Part shown: one piece after another, positions 32,801-38,770 of the stretch
How positions within the stretch are numbered: position 1 is the first letter of the stretch
How the letters are laid out: every line of letters begins with the position of its first letter
Source: Lampris incognitus
Taxonomy: Eukaryota; Chordata; Actinopteri; Lampriformes; Lampridae
Assembly (NCBI RefSeq): GCF_029633865.1
Contig: NC_079223.1
Coordinates: forward strand, 1,902,797-1,966,796
Reading direction: 5' to 3'
Length of the DNA: 64,000 nt
Made by a program: the position numbers and the translations under genes
The notes under the pieces: model-generated
What the model was told of the DNA's origin: nothing
Database searches by the model: none
The model's input: the letters and a program-made list of their open reading frames with translations, nothing else

Positions 32801-33754
32801 TCATCTTTGGTTAGGGTTAGGGTTGGGGCTAACCCTTCAGCTTTCATCAGGGTTAGGGCTAACCCTTCATCTTTCATTAGGGTTAGGGTTAGCGCTAACC
32901 CTTCATCTTTCATTAGGTTTAGGGTTAGGGCTAACCCTTCATCTTTCATTAGGGTTAGGGTTAGGGCTCACCCTTCATCTTTCATTAGGTTTAGGGTTAG
33001 GGCTAACTCTTCATCTTTCATTAGGGTTAGGGCTAACCCTTCATCTTTCATTAGGTTTAGGGTTAGGGCTAACTCCTCATCTTTCATTTCAGGCACATAA
33101 GTCGACCATCTGGCAGGTGAGGCATCTGCCTCAGAACAGAGACATCTTTATGACTGCAGGGGGAGCTGGCAACCTACATCTATGGAAATAGTAAGATACA
33201 TTTGTCCTAAATCATAGAATAACATTCTGACCCCCCCCCCCCCACCGACAAAACGGTCATATACTGTTGTCTTAACAGTTGCTCTCAAGTGTCAATTTTC
33301 ATATCTCCATTTCCATGTTGATGTATTTGTGTTGATCTATATGTGTTGGATCTATGTGTGTTGATGTATTTGTATTGATCTGTTTGTGTTGATCTATTTG
33401 TGTTGATTTATTTGTGTTGCTGTATTTGTGTTGATATATTTGTGTTGCTGTATTTGTGTTGATCTGTGTGTGTTGGATCTATTTGGGTTGATGTATTTGT
33501 GTTGTATTTGTGTTGATGTGATGTGTATATGGTCTTCATTTCTCAGTGAGTACCCCGCCCAGAGAAGTCGGAAGGATGCGGAGGATGTGGATGTGGGCGT
33601 AGCTGGATCTGTCAACCTATTACAGAATGTCACACTGTCCACCCAGCCAATCGCAAGCCTGGACTGGAGCCCCGACAAGCAGGGCCTGTGTGTGTGTGCC
33701 GCCTTTGACCAGTCTGTGCGTGTGCTCATTGTGACCAAACTGAACCGTGTGTGA
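11632..33754 (+). CDS. wdr92: WDR92 / DNAAF10 (Monad), WD40 co-chaperone (8 exons, complete)
   Basis: Joined exons: 11632-11817, 13703-13803, 13923-14053, 14523-14624, 27372-27487, 29007-29141, 33093-33190, 33547-33754. They give 1077 nt, 358 codons plus TGA (human has 357 residues). Every junction is GT-AG with agreeing phase. The protein matches WDR92 from [16 protein letters not shown] to [13 protein letters not shown]-type blade ends are visible as DGNLHIW (about 90-96), [24 protein letters not shown] and AGNLHLWK. The family forms one WD40 beta-propeller that works with the R2TP/RUVBL-prefoldin-like chaperone complex and is needed in the cytoplasm for preassembly of axonemal dynein arms. 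The ATG at 11632 fits the family start. No damage is seen, although introns 4 (12.7 kb) and 6 (4.0 kb) are packed with repeats. Confidence 0.97.
11818..12888 (+). other. wdr92 intron 1, first part
   Basis: No exon is seen. GTACGTTAGCTTAAC is duplicated near 11885-11908. CGGGCTGCTCAGAA is repeated near 12028-12072. At 12295-12380 lies a reversed piece of the dispersed repeat also found at 38612-38650 (CCATGAGCTGGATGAATGAG in the other orientation). Confidence 0.5.
12889..13552. mobile_element. Non-autonomous DNA transposon with GACCCCGTTTAC ends (wdr92 intron 1)
   Basis: The two ends are imperfect inverted repeats of about 70 bp: GACCCCGTTTACACTTTATA near 12890 and, reversed, GACCCCGTTTACGCTTGG ending near 13552. 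Both continue into GATC..ATCACAAGTGGACAG-like sequence. There is no transposase ORF. The superfamily is not assigned. A clear target duplication could not be read, so the exact boundaries are uncertain by a few bases. Confidence 0.65.
13703..13803 (+). CDS. wdr92: wdr92 exon 2
   Basis: Residues 63-95 and two bases of W96: [20 protein letters not shown] to DFDGNLHI. Acceptor TTCGGTAG, donor TATG|GTATTT. Confidence 0.95.
13923..14053 (+). CDS. wdr92: wdr92 exon 3
   Basis: W96 to residue 139 plus one base: [42 protein letters not shown]. Acceptor GGCCATAG, donor GACG|GTAATT. Confidence 0.95.
14523..14624 (+). CDS. wdr92: wdr92 exon 4
   Basis: G140 to residue 173 plus one base: [19 protein letters not shown], then [13 protein letters not shown]. 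Acceptor TTTTACAG, donor TTCG|GTATGT. The 12.7-kb intron follows. Confidence 0.95.
14625..15019 (+). other. wdr92 intron 4, first part
   Basis: No gene or repeat is recognised before the LINE tail at 15021. Confidence 0.4.
15021..15555 (-). mobile_element. 3' end of an L2-like fish LINE
   Basis: On the - strand this ends ...TTTGTGATATTGGGCTATAC and AAATAAAATTGATTTGATTT, a tail with short tandem repeats typical of L2-group retroposons. The same sequence recurs at 21952-22240 (- strand) and 54328-54462 (+ strand, tail (GATTT)n). It adjoins the RT-containing block below and may be the tail of the same element with an internal deletion. Confidence 0.7.
15560..16822 (-). pseudogene. L2-like LINE reverse transcriptase, 5' half only
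   Basis: A 416-codon open frame on the - strand. Recognisable blocks are [36 protein letters not shown] and the motif-A core [14 protein letters not shown]. It runs on to [11 protein letters not shown] and then degenerates before motif B and the FADD box, so it cannot encode an active enzyme. A frameshift near 16815-16825 separates it from the endonuclease frame. It lies antisense in wdr92 intron 4. Confidence 0.85.
16823..17875 (-). pseudogene. L2-like LINE endonuclease (APE type), active site damaged
   Basis: A 350-codon frame with APE-type blocks: [25 protein letters not shown] (Glu), [21 protein letters not shown] and, at the end, VSDNFLI, where the family has Ser-Asp-His. The catalytic His is Asn here, so the nuclease is probably dead. 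It continues in another frame into the RT at 16822. Confidence 0.85.
17901..18593 (-). CDS. L2-like LINE ORF1 with SGNH esterase domain
   Basis: A 230-codon frame. After a basic Pro/Ser-rich 60 residues comes an SGNH hydrolase: block [11 protein letters not shown] (GDS at about 65-67), block [12 protein letters not shown] and block [11 protein letters not shown] with the Asp and His. All catalytic blocks are present and the frame is unbroken. ORF1 proteins with such an esterase are known in CR1/L2-type LINEs, where the role is unclear. The host intron and the broken ORF2 indicate a dead element. Confidence 0.8.
   Translation of the reverse strand: MEFVSVYRRGKAQKSKQSVVLPGLQSPLPTANRCSPLTSPVGSPTGHRASPTSVDRVKQRTLVIGDSITRNVRLVSPALVHCLPGARVSDIEANLRVLASRRESQGTQAHSTATFSNIVIHVGTNNARMKQSESTKASLVRMLEFARKMCRHRLIVSGPLPVRSNDEMYSRLTSMNRWLAHYCNEQGFGFVDNWPSFWGRPSLLKADSIHPTGDGAALLSSNIDSCLRLL
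18612..18773 (+). repeat. 47-bp tandem repeat at LINE 5' end
   Basis: Three full copies and a partial fourth of GAGCTAGTGCTAACAATAGC followed by AGGCCTGCTGTCAGGCCCGG and GGCTACT. It sits just upstream of the LINE ORF1 (- strand). Tandem units in LINE 5' regions often act as promoter monomers, but that role here is only an inference. Confidence 0.85.
18790..21951 (+). repeat. 3.2-kb satellite, period 42 bp
   Basis: About 75 units of ATACAGTAGATCTTCAGTAA followed by AGTCTCTTCTGAAACCTGTC AT. Variants include ACTAAAG, CTGTCAT/ATGTCAT/ATGCCAT and shortened units (CAGTAGTCTC). Multi-unit blocks are themselves repeated (compare 20250-20510 with 21174-21430), showing later duplication of about 0.92 kb. 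Because 42 is a multiple of three, frames stay open on both strands ([14 protein letters not shown] on the - strand). It is bounded by L2-like sequence on both sides, and the first unit follows an 18-bp piece, GAAGCCAAGAGAGAGCTA, also found in the RT at 15641. Confidence 0.95.
21952..22240 (-). mobile_element. L2-like LINE 3' end, second copy
   Basis: Same sequence as 15021-15300 with about 10-15% differences (TATAGCCCAATATCACAAAT, TCCTGTCCTTAGACCCTCAC). It begins inside the last 42-bp unit, so the satellite abuts the LINE tail directly. Confidence 0.75.
22250..22735 (-). pseudogene. L1-like LINE, C-terminal fragment
   Basis: On the - strand, [10 protein letters not shown] is followed by a frameshifted Cys/His-type segment ([13 protein letters not shown]) that resembles the HMFW.CP..FW region near the C-terminus of L1-type ORF2. 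No catalytic motif is included. The identification is from memory of the family and is moderate. Confidence 0.5.
22751..25200 (-). pseudogene. Rex1/CR1-like LINE (EN and RT), inactivated
   Basis: On the - strand this reads [48 protein letters not shown] (endonuclease, about 24995-24000). The RT follows: [11 protein letters not shown]-like [20 protein letters not shown], an in-frame TGA just before motif A (about 23427), [10 protein letters not shown] (motif A, with the catalytic Asp replaced by Gly), [17 protein letters not shown] (motif B) and [11 protein letters not shown] (motif C intact). The 3' end is a (TTGAA)n tail at 22751-22770. Several frameshifts are present. It lies antisense in wdr92 intron 4. 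Confidence 0.85.
25201..25764. other. Repeat-derived stretch with a 16-bp hairpin
   Basis: A perfect inverted repeat CTTACCCAGGACTTAC at 25223-25238 / 25246-25261 with a 7-base loop. TCAACTCGGCAGC occurs twice (about 25572 and 25616). No gene is seen. Confidence 0.5.
25765..25920 (+). mobile_element. SINE tail fragment (GGATGGGTTAAATGCAGAG type)
   Basis: Shares GTCCCCAGGCGCTGC...CTGCTTCTAGCTACACAGCTAGGATGGGTTAA with the tail of the SINE at 61211-61570. No tRNA-like head is seen here. Confidence 0.55.
25967..26009. repeat. Perfect 16-bp hairpin
   Basis: GATAAGTTGACACGTT (25967-25982), an 11-base loop, then its exact complement (25994-26009). It directly touches the inverted duplication in the neighbouring Tc1-like element. 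Confidence 0.85.
26009..26720 (-). mobile_element. Tc1-like transposon, rearranged by inverted duplication
   Basis: 26171-26720 is the reverse complement of the 5' part of the element at 60374-61145, down to the terminal ATCCCAAACTTTTGAACGGTAGTG. On the - strand it keeps the transposase start [20 protein letters not shown] with the helix-turn-helix [20 protein letters not shown] (26143-26337). The segment 26009-26180 is a piece of the same element in opposite orientation. As a result 26009-26054 and 26182-26227 form a perfect 46-bp inverted repeat. No catalytic DDE domain is present. Confidence 0.85.
26762..26885 (+). mobile_element. tRNA-derived SINE fragment (family C)
   Basis: tRNA-like head GGTTAGCGCAGTCGCCTGTG...GGGCTCATGTCTC, then CGGCTCCCCCTCGAATTC and TTACAATATTGAACA. 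The reversed copy at 57485-57610 shares the same order of blocks. Confidence 0.6.
26943..27176 (+). pseudogene. Reverse transcriptase fragment ([10 protein letters not shown] motif)
   Basis: The frame contains [20 protein letters not shown] followed by [20 protein letters not shown], an RT palm motif A with the Asp and an E-F-Y-P-S-I signature seen in a group of animal retroelements. I cannot assign the clade from 78 residues. There are no neighbouring RT motifs, so it is an orphan fragment. Confidence 0.6.
27372..27487 (+). CDS. wdr92: wdr92 exon 5
   Basis: G174 to 212: [38 protein letters not shown]. Acceptor CAATTTAG, donor GGG|GTGAGG. Confidence 0.95.
27681..28076 (-). mobile_element. 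tRNA-related dispersed repeat (SINE family B)
   Basis: The reverse strand reads GTGGCACAGTGGTTAGCGCG, GTCGCCTCACAGCAAGAAGG, then TCTGTGTGGAGTTTACATG, CCACAGTCCAAAGACATGTA, GGGATAGGCTCCAGCATCCC and a (GGAT)n tail. It carries a single copy of the 24-bp segment CAAAGACATGTAGGTC..GGTCACTCGGC that is expanded about 35-fold in the copy at 51716. Located in wdr92 intron 5. Confidence 0.8.
28090..28420 (+). mobile_element. Decayed SINE-B-like repeat
   Basis: Shares TGTGTTGGTCCTGTGATGGC and GGTTTGATCCCAGC-type blocks with family B, in + orientation. A segment of about 67 bp around CTGCCTGCTGTGATGGACT is duplicated in tandem (28310-28400). Confidence 0.5.
28421..29006 (+). other. wdr92 intron 5, remainder
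   Basis: No repeat family or exon is recognised before the acceptor of exon 6. Confidence 0.4.
29007..29141 (+). CDS. wdr92: wdr92 exon 6
   Basis: Residues 213-257: [45 protein letters not shown]. Acceptor CACTCAG, donor AAG|GTAATG, phase 0 at both ends. Confidence 0.95.
29142..30189 (+). other. wdr92 intron 6, first part
   Basis: Mostly unique-looking. A 27-bp segment around GTCCTTCTCTAAATGT occurs three times at 29793-29872, and CAGTGCTGGCAGTTCCC occurs twice near 30006-30045. No exon is seen. Confidence 0.4.
30202..30613 (+). mobile_element. tRNA-derived SINE (family A), with exact target duplication
   Basis: Head GGTGTCCGGGTGGCGTGGCA and B box GGTTCGAATCCCC, body as in 384-835. It is flanked by identical ATCTCATGTCAG at 30190-30201 and 30614-30625. 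Located in wdr92 intron 6, gene orientation. Confidence 0.9.
30626..31082 (+). other. wdr92 intron 6, middle part
   Basis: No feature is recognised between the SINE and the RTE fragment. Confidence 0.4.
31083..31632 (+). mobile_element. RTE-like LINE, 5'-truncated copy
   Basis: Encodes the C-terminus of the RTE reverse transcriptase protein: [60 protein letters not shown], then a tail GGGAGCAGCTGAAAGTAGCA (GTA)n. The same 3' end occurs at 49862-50345 and 61600-62235. Small frameshifts are present. Truncated insertions of this kind are the usual product of LINE copying. Confidence 0.85.
31749..33078 (+). repeat. Telomere-like palindromic minisatellite beside wdr92 exon 7
   Basis: About 45 units of 24, 30 or 36 bp: TTCATCTTTCATTAGGG(TTAGGG)1-2 CTAACCC. 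Each unit holds one to three TTAGGG hexamers followed by the inverted CTAACCC, so every unit is an imperfect palindrome. The array ends about 15 bp before the exon 7 acceptor. Units are multiples of six, which keeps frames open on both strands ([12 protein letters not shown] on the - strand). A block of about 0.43 kb is repeated (compare 32370-32580 with 32800-33010). Confidence 0.95.
33093..33190 (+). CDS. wdr92: wdr92 exon 7
   Basis: Residues 258-289 and two bases of Y290: [32 protein letters not shown]. The acceptor CTTTCATTTCAG directly follows a 1.3-kb array whose units end CTTTCATTAG (see findings). Donor AAATA|GTAAGA. Confidence 0.95.
33286..33541 (+). repeat. TTTGTGTTGATCTA minisatellite (wdr92 intron 7)
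   Basis: Irregular units of 12-15 bp made of TTTGTGTTGATCTA, TTTGTGTTGCTGTA and GGATCTATGTG. The array ends just before the exon 8 acceptor. Confidence 0.85.
33547..33754 (+). CDS. wdr92: wdr92 exon 8 (stop codon)
   Basis: Completes Y290, then residues 291-358 and [56 protein letters not shown]. Acceptor TTTCTCAG. Confidence 0.95.
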
Positions 33755-33999
33755 TGAAACTGTACACTGATTGTTGGGTTGTGTTGCGATGACTCGAGAC
33801 ACACGTGCCTTTGACATATTGATAGCGACATATTGATTAATGCCCCCCTGTTTGTACCCCTGCACTGTAAACTGTCTTCATCATTTAGTCTTGCGTGTCT
33901 GTCTTTATTCTGGCCGTGGTGGGGTCATCCTCCATGTTTCAAAAGCGTCTCACTTGTTTCAGCAGTTGTGTACAGGTGTGTGGGCATCTAGAAGGGAAG
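33755..33999 (+). other. wdr92: wdr92 3' UTR (proximal)
   Basis: No AATAAA is seen here. The nearest candidate signal in sense is ATTAAA at 35333-35338, beyond the 75-bp array, so the transcript may run through the array or use a weak signal. Confidence 0.45.
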
Positions 34000-35265
34000 C
34001 ACTCTGTTACTTCTGCTCCTTGTTAAGAAAATGTTGGACAAAACAACGTTAAGACGAGGTGACTGGACCAGGTTGTCTCTGTTAGTTCTGCTCCTTGTTA
34101 AGAAAATGTTGGACAAAACAACGTTTAAGACGAGGTGACTGGCCCAGTTTGTCTCTGTTACTTCTGCTCCTTAAGACAAAGTTGGACAAAACAACGTTAA
34201 GACGAGGTGACTGGACCAGGTTGTCTCTGTTACTTCTGCTCCTTGTTAAGAAAATGTTGGACAAAACAACGTTAAGACAAGGTGACTGGACCAGGTTGTC
34301 TCTGTTAGTTCTGCTCCTTGTTAAGAAAATGTTGGACAAAACAACGTTTAAGACGAGGTGACTGGCCCAGTTTGTCTCTGTTACTTCTGCTCCTTAAGAC
34401 AAAGTTGGACAAAACAACGTTAAGACGAGGTGACTGGACCAGGTTGTCTCTGTTACTTCTGCTCCTTGTTAAGAAAATGTTGGACAAAACAACGTTAAGA
34501 CAAGGTGACTGGACCAGGTTGTCTCTGTTAGTTCTGCTCCTTGTTAAGAAAATGTTGGACAAAACAACGTTAAGACAAGGTGACTGGACCAGGTTGTCTC
34601 TGTTAGTTCTGCTCCTTGTTAAGAAAATGTTGGACAAAACAACGTTAAGACGAGGTGACTGGACCAGGTTGTCTCTGTTACTTCTGCTCCTTGTTAAGAA
34701 AATGTTGGACAAAACAACGTTAAGACAAGGTGACTGGACCAGGTTGTCTCTGTTAGTTCTGCTCCTTGTTAAGAAAATGTTGGACAAAACAACGTTAAGA
34801 CAAGGTGACTGGACCAGGTTGTCTCTGTTAGTTCTGCTCCTTGTTAAGAAAATGTTGGACAAAACAACGTTTAAGACGAGGTGACTGGCCCAGTTTGTCT
34901 CTGTTACTTCTGCTCCTTAAGACAAAGTTGGACAAAACAACGTTAAGACGAGGTGACTGGACCAGGTTGTCTCTGTTACTTCTGCTCCTTGTTAAGAAAA
35001 TGTTGGCCAAACAATGTTAAGACAAGGTGACTGGACCAGGTTGTCTGTTACTTCTGCTCCTTGTTAAGAAAATGTTGGACAAAACGTTAAGACGAGGTGA
35101 CTGGATCAGGTTGTCCCTGTTACTTCTGCTCCTTGTTAAGAAAATGTTGGACAAAACAACGTTTAAGACGAGGTGACTGGACCAGGTTGTCCCTGTTACT
35201 TCTGCTCCTTGTTAAGAAAATGTTGGACAAAACGTTAAGACGAGGTGACTGGACCAGGTTGTGTC
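34000..35265 (+). repeat. 1.27-kb satellite, period 75 bp, downstream of wdr92
   Basis: About 17 units of CTCTGTTACTTCTGCTCCTT then GTTAAGAAAATGTTGGACAA, AACAACGTTAAGACGAGGTG and ACTGGACCAGGTTGT. Some units lack the GTTAAGAAAATG segment or a few bases. A block (34080-34260 / 34310-34490 / 34850-35000) recurs, showing block duplication. The period is a multiple of three and both strands stay open, but the frames are not genes. Confidence 0.95.
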
Positions 35266-37110
35266 CTCTTGTGGCATTAGCGGTCTGTATGTATTAGTTG
35301 TGAGAGCAGGAAGAGTTTGGGGAGGAATGATGGATTAAATGATGTTGTAACAGCTAGTCTACAGTCTGGTTGTCTACAGCGGGAGCTGTCTTCAGTGTGA
35401 ATACCACGGTCGTCCAAGGCTTGTATTTGAGGATTCCAGTTTTGTACAACTCGCCCTCATCTTCACACTCAATGTGTCCAAAACCTGTTTGGACTGAAAT
35501 GAGCTGGACGGTGTTTTGCTTCAGTGTCTGGCTTTGTCTCCGTCATGTGATTTCCATGTAATGTCACAATGCCAAGTGGCGCCCTGCAGGTACACGGCGA
35601 TGCTGCGGCATCAGTGCTGCAGTTTCATGGACTTCCTGTCTTAATGAGGTCTGTGTTGTGATACTGGAACTAGTCACACAGCCTCCAGCTTGAATTAACA
35701 TTTGGGAGGCTCAAAACATGACACTTCCTTTCCCTCTCTTATCTGCGTACACTTCTTTTGTTATCACTTTTGTGTGAAGACTAAGTTCTCTGCAGATAGA
35801 GCCACACATGTCCAGCATTTTGGATTTTGATACTAAATCAGTCTGACATAGCACTTTCCTATCACTCAGAGGGGCTTTACTGTAAACAGGGTGAAACAAG
35901 ACAACAGATAAACACAACACAGACATACAGGGGTGGATGAGAAGGGGGTAAACATACAGGGGTGATGGGAAGGGGGGGCAGACATACAGGGGTGGATGAG
36001 AAGGGGCGCTACGAGAGGGAGAAGCGGCAGCCGCACGCGACGCCAGCAGTACTCTCCCACTTAGACACATACAAAAGAGCAAGAAAAACACAAAACAGCA
36101 GCCCTGTGGACGTTGATGTTGTTGGGGGCTGGTTCGTGGGCATCAGGGAATATCCACACACCGGTGGGTCTGCATACCGCACGTCTAGGGGCCAGACCTC
36201 CTCCGAGTCCCATGTAGTTCAGCCAGGGTCCAAGGTGTACCCAGTTACCATGTGTCTCCACGAGGAGGCGCTACATAGGGCTTGCTGTTGGAGAGGCTAT
36301 GTACTGCCAGGGAGAGACTTACGTGCTTGGCTCTCCTGTTCACATGTCTGCTAGCCAGTGGTGAAGGTTGAGAGTGAGACATGACAGCACACAACACTAC
36401 ACCAACACACTAGATGTTTCACAACAACCCCACTTCTTACACAAGATTGTCACACACACTATTTTCAATATTTGGAATGATTAAAGAAGTTGTTTAGTAC
36501 AATGTTTTGTATGGCCACAACCTAAAAGTCAGTATTGGTAGCTGTAATTTGAATGTTGATAAAGAGGGACGTCAAATGGTTGGCAAAGGTAAATAAATAA
36601 ACAAACAAACAAACAAATAAATAAAGCTGTGATGGAAAATTCCACCCAAGGAATCTGAACACCAAAGGAACAGTGACTACAGCCCAGTGGTGTATTGGCT
36701 TTGGTAAAATCTGAGAAAAACAAACATTTAAATCGTTAAATACTTATAGAAATTTCAAATTTTGTTTCAAATTGGAGCATAAAGAAGAAAATAAGTAATG
36801 GATTGCAAGACTGCACCAACCCCTGGGCTGTTCCTCAGAAACGCTTGTTAAGTTACTTTCCTTTCACGCCGGCCGACAAACCCGCAAGTGTCGTTCTTTG
36901 GTCAGTGTGGAAAGGTGGATGTTAGGGGGTCTTTTGGCCGGTGTGTGTGAAAACGCTGTTACTCAGGGAGCTTGTCTCCCGCAGGCACACCATCTCCATA
37001 CCTTCTTATTGAAGATTATTGTTATCATTATTTCTTCCACGTTTCCTGTTTTATGTCCTGTAGAGCCGGGTCCAAACTATGGACCTGAGGCACTATAGGG
37101 CAGATGTCAC
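35266..37110. other. Intergenic stretch, no gene recognised
   Basis: Contains three copies of ACATACAGGGGTGG with AGAAGGGG (35926-36005) and an AAAC/AAAT microsatellite (36588-36630). The open frames are short and without recognisable domains. Confidence 0.4.
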
Positions 37111-37111
37111 T

Positions 37112-37300
37112 TGATTGACAGTACTCGTCGTAATATGTGGGATGTTCCGAGTAGGATAATCTTCTGGACTGCACAGATGTTGAAGTTGCCTGGGATACGG
37201 TTGGTGAACTTTTCCATTTCCTTCTTCATGAGTCCTAGAGCTCCGATGACCACTGGTGTTGTTGTTATTGTTATTATTATTATTATGCCTCTCTGTTCAA
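37112..37300 (-). pseudogene. Retroelement C-terminal fragment
   Basis: On the - strand, TPVVIGALGLMKKEMEKFTN then RIPGNFNICAVQKIILLGTS and HILRRVLS. I recall this V-V-I-G-A-L-G ... LLGTARILRKVLS pattern as the end of a multi-copy RT-type polyprotein in animal genomes. A (TTG/TTA)n run precedes it. Assignment to a clade is not possible. Confidence 0.5.
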
Positions 37301-37309
37301 AGGGCTGTT

Positions 37310-37445
37310 CTTCCATAACCACACCCGACAGAAAATGGAGTCTGGCCTCGTTTGGCTTGAGGTTGATAGCCAAGGCATAGTACACCGCAGCCTGCTCCAG
37401 GCAGGCCAAAGGAGACTGTCCACCCTCGTACTGCAGCAGGCCACC
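37310..37445 (-). other. Possible orphan coding exon, TPR-like
   Basis: On the - strand an acceptor GGCTCTTCCCAG precedes a well-formed frame: GGLLQYEGGQSPLACLEQAA, VYYALAINLKPNEARLHFLS, GVVMEEQPF. The A..YY.LAI.L.PN.A.LHF..G pattern resembles a tetratricopeptide repeat helix pair. No donor is clear, and the frame runs into a (TTA)n repeat. It may be one exon of an unrecognised gene, a relict, or part of a mobile element. Confidence 0.4.
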
Positions 37446-37557
37446 TGGGAAGAGCCAACAAGCAGTTACCAAATGCAAACAAAAATCTAACCCATATCCA
37501 TGACTACGTCTAAGTCCTTGCTGTGTTATAGTATGTACATGCCAGGCTAAATATCCA

Positions 37558-37768
37558 TCCATCCATCCATCTATCCAACATCATCCGTCCATCCATCCAT
37601 CTGTCCATCCATCCATCGTCCATCCACCATCCATCCATCCATCCAGCCATCATCCAAACTGCTTATCCCGCTCTCAGGGTTGCGGGCATGCTGGAGCCTA
37701 TCCCAGCAGTCATCGGGTGGCAGGCAGGGAGACACCCTGGACAGGCTGCCAGGCCATCACAGGGCCCA
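37558..37768 (-). mobile_element. SINE family B, 3' fragment
   Basis: (CATC)n run then, reversed, GATAAGCAGTTTGG-type tail and GGATAGGCTCCAGCATGCC, GCCTGTCCAGGGTGTCTCCC. The tRNA-like head is missing. Confidence 0.75.
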
Positions 37769-38205
37769 ATTTTATTAACTTACAATATTGAAAACAAAAT
37801 GAAACACATTCCTGTTAGTTTCAGCTCAAGTTGCAGCACATTCTTTGCTGCAGCACTTCTTTGTAAGGCTCAGTGAACAGGATCAGCTGTAACAGGGAGC
37901 CAGTGTAGGGAGGCCAACACAGGAGTGATCTGGTCATGCCGCTTTTTCCCGGTAATGATCCGAGCAGCGGCGTGCAGTACCAACTGCAGATGGTGGAGGG
38001 AGCCCTTGCTCATACGTGAGTAAAGTGTGTCGCAATAATGAAGCTGAGAACAGATAAAAGCATGTACAACTTTTTGCAGATGGGCAGTTGATCAAAATGA
38101 CCTGAGCTTTAGCTGGAGAAGCATGACTGAACAGCATGTTTGATTTGATTACCAAAACCCAGGTTAGCATCAAATATTACCCCGAGCAGCCTGCTTAAGA
38201 CTACC
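37769..38205 (-). pseudogene. L2-like reverse transcriptase C-terminal fragment
   Basis: The - strand, with frameshifts, reads GVIFDANLGFGNQIKHAV, HAFICSQLHYCD-like, LHHLQLVLHAAARIITGKKR and HDQITPVLASLHWLPV-like. This is the thumb region shared by L2/CR1 RTs. No catalytic motif is included. Confidence 0.65.
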
Positions 38206-38212
38206 TAGCAGG

Positions 38213-38344
38213 TGTTCGGGTAGTGTAGTGGTCTATTCCTTTGCCTACCAACATGGGGATCGCAGGTTCGAATCCCCATGTTACCTCCGGCTTGGTTGGG
38301 CATCCCTACAGACACATAACAAGGTCTGGCTTCCCACCTGCAGG
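38213..38344 (+). mobile_element. SINE family A, 5' part only
   Basis: tRNA-like head with B box GGTTCGAATCCCC, then TTACCTCCGGCTTGGTTGGG. It breaks off after CTTCCCACCTGCAGGC, unlike full copies. Confidence 0.8.
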
Positions 38345-38539
38345 CTAAATAGTATTGGTAAATAGTTCTCTGAGAATGACCATGAACATATGGCTAAACT
38401 GAACGACAACCTCACACAAATAACGTCACAGCTTTCAGGAGCACACACTGCAGGTTTTAAATAATACCAGCAGTGAACATGGACAGGAAGGTTTGAGTAA
38501 AAAGAAAAAGAAGGGTGCTAGTGTGTGCTGGTGAGAAGA

Positions 38540-38650
38540 AGAAAGCCCGAGAAGGTTTTCCAAAGGAGTTGAATAAAGTGCAACTGGACTTTATTCAAAC
38601 TCCTTTGAAAAACCATGAGCTGGATGAATGAGAACATTCACAGACATCCC
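38540..38650. repeat. Foldback piece of a dispersed repeat
   Basis: GTTTTCCAAAGGAGTTGAAT AAAGT and its near-exact complement ACTTTATTCAAACTCCTTTG face each other across GCAACTGG (38554-38612). The flank CCATGAGCTGGATGAATGAG recurs reversed at 12295-12335. A related piece (CCAAAGGAGGTGGATCAGGT) is at 55215-55320. This points to a dispersed inverted-repeat element. Confidence 0.6.
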
Positions 38651-38770
38651 GAGAAGGTTTATAGAGTAAAACCAGAAATCCTGGGAGAAAAACAAACAAG
38701 GGTGATCAGACAAAACTGAAACTTGCATCTGAGATGAACCATGTTACAACACACTAGAGCGAGAACGGTC

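Noticed and set aside
31749-33078. A true telomere or chromosome end
   Set aside because: TTAGGG blocks are interrupted by TCATCTTTCA and inverted CTAACCC in every unit, and unique coding exons lie on both sides.
31648-33100. Long frames over the TTAGGG-like array (291 and 348 codons)
   Set aside because: Intronic minisatellite with units of 24, 30 or 36 bp. The real coding part is only exon 7 at 33093.
37597-37620. Significance of the CATC runs at 37558 and 55974
   Set aside because: They are the usual tail microsatellite of SINE family B.
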